11,689 nucleotides of DNA from Bacillota bacterium (GTDB taxonomy: Bacteria > Bacillota > Clostridia > Clostridiales > Clostridiaceae). Within the stretch, counting starts at the first letter, position 1, and each line of letters opens with the position of its first letter. The stretch is from positions 1 to 11,689 of the forward strand of contig JAEZDX010000364.1 in assembly GCA_023417975.1 (NCBI GenBank), read 5' to 3'. Under the pieces are notes generated by a model that was not told the DNA's origin, did not search any database, and saw nothing but the letters and a program-made list of their open reading frames with translations. Positions 6,525 to 11,689 of this stretch are shown one piece after another. The position numbers were made by a program, and so were the translations under genes.

Positions 6525-6911
6525 TATAAACTCCTTATTAATATCAGTTTTATAAATCCGTACAATAATCTTATACCTGTGACTAGAGATACCAACCATG
6601 TGGCTACTATACTACCATAATCTAGTTTGATTATAAATATTTTTTTTGTAAAATAAAGCAGTATTTTGTAAATAGTTAATACTTTTCCTTGAAAATGCTT
6701 AAGAAAAAAAGTGCAATTATTTACTTTGTAATTAAGGCTAAATCTACAGATTCAACAAAATTAATTAAACTTATATAAAGTTTGAACGATAATGATATTG
6801 ATGTGAAAAAATTAACATTTTAGTAAAAATCACAAATGAAGGAACTATTAAATCATATACTTTTCTTCATTTGTAACAGAAAAAAATTATAACTATTGGA
6901 GGGATTTTTAT
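6525..6911. other. divergent AT-rich intergenic region
   Basis: These 387 bases separate the minus-strand array from the plus-strand TPR gene. They contain A/T tracts, for example a T-run near 6650 and an A-run near 6703. Promoters for both directions should lie here, but none has both boxes well matched. On the minus strand a TATAAT occurs near 6630-6635 without a good -35. The only clear structure is the inverted repeat at 6832-6874. I see no coding sequence beyond the mini-ORF. Confidence 0.5.
6832..6874 (+). promoter_or_regulatory. inverted repeat ahead of the TPR gene
   Basis: ACAAATGAAG (6832-6841) is repeated perfectly inverted as CTTCATTTGT (6865-6874) with a 23-nt spacer. It ends 37 nt before the start codon at 6912. 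If transcription starts upstream it would be a leader hairpin; otherwise it may be a bipartite operator. It lacks a U-run, so it is not a terminator. Confidence 0.45.
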
Positions 6912-7529
6912 ATGAATAAGATTATATCTGGGATAATTTTATCAGTTCTTGGTTTACTTAGCGTATACTTCTTTTTTAGCGCTAAAGTATTCTTAGGTAT
7001 AGTATTTCTAGTGCTATTTGGATTGGTAGGTACTTACCTGCTTGGAGTCTCCGAAGAAAAGAAGGAAGCTGCTAATAAAACTGCATTGAACTCTGACAGC
7101 ACCTCAGCTTTTATTTCCGGAGATGCAGATTTTGAGACTGCAAAGAAGATGCGAGAAAAATTACTTAATAAAATGACAACTGACGAGGAGTCTGATGCCT
7201 TTAACATAGCTACTGATTTATTATTAAACAAAGACTTTATTGGATGTATACAAGCATATGAAAAAATAATAGAGAAGTATCCTCATAAAAAAGGAGAATG
7301 TATTGGTCAGATGGGGGTTGCGGAATTTTTTCTTGGTAACTATGAAAAAGCACTTGAGAACTACATAGAATCAAAAAATTGTGGTGAAGATTCCGAAATG
7401 ACTGAAGACAACATATGGGAAGTTTGTGAACTGATGCACAAAAATGGCACGAGAGGTCAGATTGAAAAATATATCGGGTTATACCCACAAGGAAAATTCA
7501 TTAAGAAAGCAAATAAATTACTCTCATAA
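6912..7529 (+). CDS. membrane-anchored TPR protein
   Basis: This gene encodes 205 residues. Two hydrophobic stretches at about residues 5-22 and 26-45, with little between them, form a membrane hairpin or a long anchor. A charged linker (46-95) follows. The soluble C-terminal part is helical: residues 97-125 (AFNIATDLLLNKDFIGCIQAYEKIIE begins the first unit) and 128-157 (GQMGVAEFFLGNYEKALENY, a classic TPR) are tetratricopeptide repeats, and residues 165-205 look like a third, degenerate helix pair. TPRs bind partner proteins, so this is probably a membrane-tethered scaffold. The second half probably faces the cytoplasm, but topology is not certain. GGAGGG lies about 8 nt upstream of ATG 6912. 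The gene stands alone between divergent and convergent neighbours, so nothing links it firmly to the immunity-like array. Confidence 0.82.
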   Translation: MNKIISGIILSVLGLLSVYFFFSAKVFLGIVFLVLFGLVGTYLLGVSEEKKEAANKTALNSDSTSAFISGDADFETAKKMREKLLNKMTTDEESDAFNIATDLLLNKDFIGCIQAYEKIIEKYPHKKGECIGQMGVAEFFLGNYEKALENYIESKNCGEDSEMTEDNIWEVCELMHKNGTRGQIEKYIGLYPQGKFIKKANKLLS

Positions 7530-7536
7530 GCTATCT

Positions 7537-7599
7537 TTACAAATATTCTTACAGCTTGTTGCAGCGCATAAAATACATAAAACATCAATATATTTGTAA
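7537..7599. repeat. 10-bp inverted repeat behind the TPR gene
   Basis: TTACAAATAT (7537-7546) and ATATTTGTAA (7590-7599) are perfect inverse copies 43 nt apart, starting 8 nt after the TPR stop codon. The spacing is long and the arms are AT-only except for one G/C pair, so it may be chance or an accessory stem near the terminator. Confidence 0.3.
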
Positions 7600-7618
7600 T
7601 CAAAACCATTTATTGCAT

Positions 7619-7664
7619 AAATACTAGCTATACTTAAATAATGAGTTAAGCATGGCTAGTATTT
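7619..7664. terminator. hairpin between convergent genes, probable terminator
   Basis: AAATACTAGCTATACTTAA (7619-7637) pairs with TTAAGCATGGCTAGTATTT (7646-7664) over 19 positions with two imperfect pairs, closing on an 8-nt loop. On the plus strand it is followed by a pyrimidine-rich CTTTCACACTTTTT, fitting a Rho-independent terminator for the TPR gene, though the U-tract is interrupted. The minus-strand side has no comparable T-run. It sits where two transcription units converge, so it may partly serve both. Confidence 0.6.
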
Positions 7665-7752
7665 CTTTCACACTTTTTATGAATAATTGCTATTAATACC
7701 GGACATAAAAATTATTTTCTTTATTAATAAATAAATGGCTATATTTTCTGTG

Positions 7753-7779
7753 TTTATATGTAATTTAATAACATATAAA
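7753..7779 (-). repeat. hairpin overlapping the transporter stop codon
   Basis: TTTATATGT (7753-7761) and ACATATAAA (7771-7779) are perfect inverse 9-mers with a 9-nt loop, covering the last codons and stop of the transporter gene. The stem is AT-rich and no U-run follows on the minus strand, so it is a weak 3'-end structure at best. Confidence 0.35.
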
Positions 7780-8872
7780 ACACTACTGTAAATATTGCAA
7801 GGCTGACAAAATTATATATGGTGAATTTTATCATATACTTTTTCCCGTCATATTCCTTGGAATAAAATTTGTAGGATATTAAGCTTGCAAGTGAGGCTAT
7901 AATGGTTCCCATGCCTCCGATATTTACACCAATCAATAACTCCTTCCAACAATTTGTGAACTTAGACAGCAAAATTGCACATGGTACATTACTGATTATC
8001 TGGCTGAAAAATATTGAATAAAAATATACATTTGCATTGTTTGTTAATACACTTTTCATGAATTCATCTATGATTTTCATGTTAGATAAATTTCCTATTG
8101 CTATGAAAAAGCACACGAAAGTAAGTAATAATAAATAATCTACCTCACTGAAAAGTTTTTTCTCCATAATAAAACTGATAAATAGAGTAACTATAAAAGC
8201 TATTCTATAATCAACTATATTAAATACGGATAATAATATAAAGATGAACAAACTACAGAAGATAATGGCACCTTTTTTATCCTGAATCATTATTTTATTC
8301 AGATCATATTTCAAGTCGACATTTGAAATCCTGCTGTTAAGAATAAATAACCAAAGTGTACCTAATACAATGAAAAGTGCCGCAACCTTAAAGAAATCCA
8401 ATACGCCCAAGCTAAAAAAAGAAAACAAATATAAGTTCTGCGGATTTCCCATTGGAGTTAGACTGCTGCCTATATTTGCCGCTAATGTTTCCAAAATCAC
8501 TATTTTCATCGGATCAAACTTAGCCTTTTTCGCAATAATCATAGTAAGGGGTATAAAAGTTATTAAAGCCACATCATTTGTTATGAACATTGAGCATACA
8601 AAGCATAAGCAAGTTAATATTAAGGATACCATTCTAAGGTTTTTATGTTTTATTAATATTTCGATACTTGCCTTATCCAATAACTTTAACCTTTCAAAGG
8701 CACTTATTACTATCATAAGATTAAACATTAATATTAAAACTTGAAAATTTATATAGGATAATTTAGGCATAGAAAGCACGGAAGTGCTTACGGCTAACAA
8801 TAAAGATATAGTAAAAACTATTTCTGTTCTAAAAATTGATAGAGCATTGCTCAAAAACTGCTTTGTATTCAT
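7754..8872 (-). CDS. SLC13/ArsB-NhaD-type ion transporter (putative anion permease)
   Basis: This gene encodes a 372-residue, very hydrophobic integral membrane protein with about 10 membrane segments. Two family hallmarks are visible, one in each half. The first is ITNDVALITFIPL (97-109) followed by ANIGSSLTPMGNPQN (132-146), the re-entrant-loop motif. The second is SQIISNVPCAILLS (290-303) with IGGMGTIIASLASLIS (318-333). This inverted-repeat architecture belongs to the ion transporter superfamily, which includes citrate/dicarboxylate, arsenite and Na+/H+ carriers. Motifs alone do not give the substrate. It is shorter than classic DASS or ArsB members (about 420-470 residues). I start at ATG 8872, which has GGAGG 8 nt upstream; the in-frame GTG 8890 lies upstream of that ribosome site and has none of its own. 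It probably has its own promoter although it follows the Gfo/Idh/MocA gene on the same strand. Confidence 0.83.
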   Translation of the reverse strand: MNTKQFLSNALSIFRTEIVFTISLLLAVSTSVLSMPKLSYINFQVLILMFNLMIVISAFERLKLLDKASIEILIKHKNLRMVSLILTCLCFVCSMFITNDVALITFIPLTMIIAKKAKFDPMKIVILETLAANIGSSLTPMGNPQNLYLFSFFSLGVLDFFKVAALFIVLGTLWLFILNSRISNVDLKYDLNKIMIQDKKGAIIFCSLFIFILLSVFNIVDYRIAFIVTLFISFIMEKKLFSEVDYLLLLTFVCFFIAIGNLSNMKIIDEFMKSVLTNNANVYFYSIFFSQIISNVPCAILLSKFTNCWKELLIGVNIGGMGTIIASLASLISYKFYSKEYDGKKYMIKFTIYNFVSLAIFTVVFYMLLNYI

Positions 8873-8889
8873 AAAATATACCTCCAACA

Positions 8890-8912
8890 CTTACAGTCCA
8901 ATTAACTGTAAG
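8890..8912 (-). promoter_or_regulatory. leader hairpin next to the transporter ribosome site
   Basis: CTTACAGT (8890-8897) and ACTGTAAG (8905-8912) form a perfect 8-bp stem with a 7-nt loop. It ends 4 nt upstream of the GGAGG at 8881-8885. A stem this close to the ribosome site could modulate translation, or serve as a dyad protein site. Confidence 0.4.
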
Positions 8913-8925
8913 GGCTTGTCCTTTG

Positions 8926-8984
8926 TGATTAAATGTTTTTCCCTTATATTTTAATGAGAATAAACGCATTTAATCATTATAGCA
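8926..8984 (-). promoter_or_regulatory. extended -10 promoter with overlapping dyad, transporter gene
   Basis: On the minus strand the bases at 8984-8976 read TGCTATAAT, an extended -10 element with a perfect TATAAT (8976-8981). No good -35 is found at 17 nt, which extended -10 promoters tolerate. Immediately downstream is a perfect 10-bp dyad: TGATTAAATG (8926-8935) and CATTTAATCA (8967-8976), the latter touching the -10 box. This places a possible operator or leader stem over the transcription start and supports separate regulation of the transporter. Confidence 0.5.
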
Positions 8985-9050
8985 TATTTAATAAATACCA
9001 CACTATTCAATTTTTAAGAAAATAGTCCATTACGCTCTGCATACAATTCT

Positions 9051-10220
9051 CTACAGCACTACTCTTGTCTCATCTACCGCCCAAATATAATCCAAATCCG
9101 TAGGCAGCTTATTTTCCATATAACATCTCAATAGCTGCGCATGCAATCCCTTAACAAAAATTCCTGCCGGATTGCTTTCATGATATAATAATGTCTCAGG
9201 AAAATCTGTTATATTTACCTTCCTAAAAATTGAATTACATACAGCCAAATGAGGAATTATTGTGTCTATTGTGCAAGGAATTTCCGCTTCATCTCTAATT
9301 GCACTTAGCATCAGCTTTAACTTTTCTGAATGTTCCGGGCATCCGTAACATTTTTCGCTTCCATCCTTAAATACAGCCCTTACTCCTTTAAAATGCTCAT
9401 TTCCATCATAGGTTACAATTGCATTTTCAAACTCATATATGCATTTAGGTTCATCCTCCATATCCCCTGAATGTGATGCAGCATACATAAATGAGGCTCC
9501 ATTATCGAAATTACCTTTTAAAAAACAAGTATCAAAGGATTCTATATTTTTAGCTCTGTATACTGCTGCCCTAAAGTCTAATGGCAGTTTGGCACTTTGT
9601 ATTTCTTCTCCCATCAGGAAAAATATATTATGAAGATAATGTGATGTTGCATTTGTAACAATGGAATCTAAAATTATGTTTCCGTTGTCATCCTTAATTC
9701 TGCCTTTCCAGGAGGAACTTTCATAGTAATCATCATATCTCTTCCAAGATATAAAGGTTCTCAAGGATATTGGGTTGCCAAAAACTCCGTTTATAATATC
9801 CCGCTTCAAGCTTAACATACTTTCACTAAAGGACCATTGAAAGCCAACTCCTAATAATTTGCCCGATTCCTTCTGCACTCTTCTTATCTCTTCCGTTTCT
9901 TCCACTGTGGCAACTAACGGCTTTTCACAAAGAACATGAGAACCGTTTCTTAATGCTGTTATAACTTGCCTTTTATGCTCTGTCAAAGGTGACGATATTA
10001 TAACAAGTTCAGCACTGTCATTTGCATAAAATTCCTCCAGCGCTCTGTACATGGGTATGTTATTTTCAGTAATATATTTGAAGGAAGGCGCTTTTTCAAT
10101 GAAAGGATCTATCACAGCAGTTAATATGTACTCATCATTGTTTATATCCTTCCTCAGCATATTCATATATACGTCTCCATAACCTCCGGCACCTACTAAA
10201 GCTATCTTTATTTTTGTCAC
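9051..10220 (-). CDS. Gfo/Idh/MocA family oxidoreductase
   Basis: This gene encodes a 389-residue cytoplasmic NAD(P)-dependent dehydrogenase. A Rossmann fold opens directly with KIALVGAGGYGD (dinucleotide-binding GxGGxG at about residues 10-15). Then come AELVIISSPLTEH and the diagnostic HVLCEKPL (EKP at about 99-101, catalytic-site Lys). The C-terminal alpha/beta domain includes GVGFQWSFSESM and the SHYLHNIFFLMG stretch (about 192-203), where family members carry the active-site His. Enzymes of this family oxidise or reduce sugars, inositols and related polyols; the substrate is not readable here. I choose GTG 10220 because GAGGG stands 8 nt before it, while the GTG at 10229 overlaps that site. 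It follows the AraC-type gene by about 33 nt on the same strand, so the two are probably an operon. Confidence 0.88.
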   Translation of the reverse strand: MTKIKIALVGAGGYGDVYMNMLRKDINNDEYILTAVIDPFIEKAPSFKYITENNIPMYRALEEFYANDSAELVIISSPLTEHKRQVITALRNGSHVLCEKPLVATVEETEEIRRVQKESGKLLGVGFQWSFSESMLSLKRDIINGVFGNPISLRTFISWKRYDDYYESSSWKGRIKDDNGNIILDSIVTNATSHYLHNIFFLMGEEIQSAKLPLDFRAAVYRAKNIESFDTCFLKGNFDNGASFMYAASHSGDMEDEPKCIYEFENAIVTYDGNEHFKGVRAVFKDGSEKCYGCPEHSEKLKLMLSAIRDEAEIPCTIDTIIPHLAVCNSIFRKVNITDFPETLLYHESNPAGIFVKGLHAQLLRCYMENKLPTDLDYIWAVDETRVVL

Positions 10221-10253
10221 TTTATACACCCTCTTTATTGAATTTATTATTTC

Positions 10254-11063
10254 CTATCTATTTATATTCTTTCTATATTCTGTTGGAGTAACCCCTACTT
10301 CCCGCTTAAAGTATCTTATGAAATTGTTTATATCTGAAAAACCTGCCTTAAAGCATATTTCTGTGACATTACTATTACTGTTATAGAGAAATTCCCTGGC
10401 TAATGCCAGTCTGCATAACAAAATATACTGCTTTATGCTGTATCCGGTAGTAGTTTTAAAACAGTGGGATAAATAATATATATTTGAATAAAACATTTCG
10501 GCTATTTCATTTACCTTTATGTCCTTAGTACAATTTTCCTCAATATAGCATCTTACCTTCCATACCACATTTACAATTCCCTTATCATAGTTGGGAAACA
10601 TCTTTTTATCATATCTATACAATTCGATAAGCAACTCTTTTATTAAACATATGCTTAACTCATCACTATAGGCTGATTCCTCCTTAGTTTCCTCATGAAG
10701 CTTTAAAAGAATTTGTTCTACTTTCTCATGTATAGCGGTTACATCTATACAATGGTCAAAGTGAGGCGGCCTATTGTTAAATACAGACAACAGTGTCTGA
10801 TTATGTATGGCATTATCTAATTTTTTTGGGGACAGAAGCAAGGATAGACTTCTGTATTCCTCGCCAATTGGAGTGACTGAATGCAATTCAAGGTTGCTTA
10901 TAAAAATAATGCAATGCTTTAAAATGTCATATGTTTTTGAACCGACTTTTAGTTCCGCTTCTCCATTAAACACATATATTATTTGATAACCGTTATGACA
11001 ATGATTTGTACTAATATCTGCATTTGGTGTGTGAATAGAAGATATTACTATGTCTTTTTCCAT
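10254..11063 (-). CDS. AraC-family transcriptional regulator
   Basis: This gene encodes 269 residues. The N-terminal cupin-type sensing domain shows NHCHNGYQIIYVFNGEAEL (about residues 20-38), the His-rich first strand typical of effector pockets in sugar-responsive members, then HSVTPIGEEY. The C-terminal 105 residues form the double helix-turn-helix: IKVNEIAEMFYSNIYYLSHC (first HTH), then NVTEICFKAGFSDINNFIRY (second HTH) and the hallmark FKREVGVTPTEYRK. I start at ATG 11063 because GAGG lies 6 nt upstream; extending to 11117 adds 18 residues without a ribosome site. It probably controls its own operon with the Gfo/Idh/MocA gene and the divergent flavoprotein gene, acting at the palindrome at 11152-11175. 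Confidence 0.9.
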   Translation of the reverse strand: MEKDIVISSIHTPNADISTNHCHNGYQIIYVFNGEAELKVGSKTYDILKHCIIFISNLELHSVTPIGEEYRSLSLLLSPKKLDNAIHNQTLLSVFNNRPPHFDHCIDVTAIHEKVEQILLKLHEETKEESAYSDELSICLIKELLIELYRYDKKMFPNYDKGIVNVVWKVRCYIEENCTKDIKVNEIAEMFYSNIYYLSHCFKTTTGYSIKQYILLCRLALAREFLYNSNSNVTEICFKAGFSDINNFIRYFKREVGVTPTEYRKNINR

Positions 11064-11151
11064 TGTGCACCTCATATTTTTGTATTCACAATATTTACAT
11101 ATTATAAAGCAAATCAATATTAGACCTTCTATATAGTGTAATTATAAAATT

Positions 11152-11175
11152 AATGCATAAATTACGCTATGCATT
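11152..11175. promoter_or_regulatory. 8-8-8 palindrome, candidate operator in the divergent region
   Basis: AATGCATA (11152-11159) and TATGCATT (11168-11175) are perfect inverse arms around an 8-nt spacer, 89 nt from the AraC start and 74 nt from the flavoprotein start. On the minus strand a TATAAT lies just beyond it (11141-11146). Position and symmetry fit a regulator site, although AraC-family proteins more often use direct repeats, so a different regulator is possible. Confidence 0.5.
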
Positions 11176-11205
11176 TCTTGTGTTTTTATATTATCAAAAA
11201 GCAAT

Positions 11206-11248
11206 TTTGACATATTAACCCAGCATATAAAACTTAGGAGGCAAAACT
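11206..11248 (+). promoter_or_regulatory. candidate -35 and strong ribosome site for the flavoprotein gene
   Basis: A perfect TTGACA lies at 11207-11212, but the best -10-like TATAAA is only 13 nt further on, so this promoter is weakly supported and may need an activator. AGGAGG stands 7 nt before ATG 11249 and clearly fixes that start. Confidence 0.35.
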
Positions 11249-11665
11249 ATGAATTTAACAAAAATAAAGTCTTTAGACGAATTTAGGGCAAATCTAATAA
11301 ATGAAAACATCCAATTGCCATTTGATAGCGAAGTATCTGTACTTGGAGAAAAGGCAGTTATAGGTGATAAAGTAATAAATAATAGGTTAATCTGTCAGCC
11401 AATGGAGGGATGTGACGGAACATTGACCGGTCGTCCGGGTGAACTTACAATAAGAAGGTATAAAAGGTTTGCAAAAGGAGGGGCTGGACTTATTTGGTTT
11501 GAGGCAACCTCTGTTCAGGAAGATGGAAGAGCAAATCCAAGGCAGCTTTATATTAACACGCAAAACTTAGACAGTTTTAAATATCTCATAGATGAAATCA
11601 AGGAAAAATTTATGCCCCATTCTATATGCAATATTGCAAAAATTAGAAAGATGTACTACATATAA
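11249..11665 (+). pseudogene. old-yellow-enzyme-type NADH:flavin oxidoreductase, truncated after about 120 codons
   Basis: The first 120 or so residues are a clean start of an OYE-like FMN barrel. NNRLICQPMEG is the first FMN-contact strand, followed by GRPGELTIRRYKRFAKGGAGLIWFEATSV, the expected second and third elements, and then QLYINTQNLDSFKYLIDEIKEK. Family members then continue for a further 250 residues or more with a conserved Q..H.GR segment. Here the protein changes to FMPHSICNIAKIRKMYYI and stops at 11663-11665, and no other frame continues the family sequence. The FMN phosphate-binding and catalytic parts are therefore missing from this frame. A deletion or insertion near 11609 best explains it. 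The start has AGGAGG 7 nt upstream. It is divergent from the AraC regulator and was probably its target. Confidence 0.7.
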
Positions 11666-11689
11666 GAATCAAATTATTTACTGTTATAC

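Noticed and set aside
8370..8744. 124-codon plus-strand frame opposite the transporter.
   Set aside because: It is the antisense shadow of membrane-segment codons, with no ribosome site and no family resemblance.
9003..9030. Possible terminator behind the Gfo/Idh/MocA gene (ACTATT/AATAGT around a 12-nt loop).
   Set aside because: The stem is only 6 bp with no G/C-rich core or clear T-run on the minus strand, so it was not annotated.
1..11689. Retron, CRISPR, restriction or other defence systems.
   Set aside because: No reverse transcriptase, Cas, nuclease or methylase motif and no spaced direct repeats were found on either strand.

Overview
The DNA is AT-rich, has strong GGAGG/AGGAGG-type ribosome binding sites, and carries protein families typical of low-GC Firmicutes. 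I read it as a clostridial-type anaerobe chromosome (Clostridium, Lachnospiraceae or a relative). Species cannot be fixed from the sequence. No rRNA, tRNA, CRISPR array or transposase was found.

Layout. (1) 1-2202, minus strand: the N-terminal 734 codons of a large HEAT-repeat/DUF4132-like protein whose C-terminus lies beyond the left edge. (2) 2310-6524, minus strand: a run of small, mostly acidic proteins, each with its own Shine-Dalgarno site. In transcription order these are a 20-codon mini-ORF, an unrecognised 121-aa protein, a short DUF2262 protein, an Imm22-like protein, a SUKH (SMI1/KNR4) protein, a YwqG/DUF1963 protein, a long DUF2262 protein and a BamE/SmpA-like protein whose 5' end appears frameshifted. 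Several of these families are known as immunity proteins of polymorphic/contact-dependent toxin systems. No toxin gene is visible, so I infer an orphan multi-immunity array. A 103-nt near-palindrome sits in its largest internal gap (4376-4478). (3) 6525-6911: an AT-rich divergent intergenic region, then a plus-strand membrane-anchored TPR protein (6912-7529), followed by a terminator-like hairpin.

(4) 7754-11665: a metabolic region. On the minus strand are an AraC-family regulator, a Gfo/Idh/MocA oxidoreductase about 33 nt behind it, and then an SLC13/ArsB-like ion or anion transporter with its own likely promoter. Divergent from the AraC gene is the start of an old-yellow-enzyme-type NADH:flavin oxidoreductase. 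It stops after 138 codons and is probably a truncated remnant. An 8-8-8 palindrome between the regulator and the flavoprotein is a good candidate operator. The arrangement suggests an AraC-controlled catabolic unit for a sugar or polyol-like compound, but the substrate cannot be named.

The most interesting parts are the orphan immunity array (its unknown member, the head mini-ORF, the frameshift and the long hairpin) and the broken flavoenzyme gene at the right edge. Domain names are from reading motifs; no database search was run.
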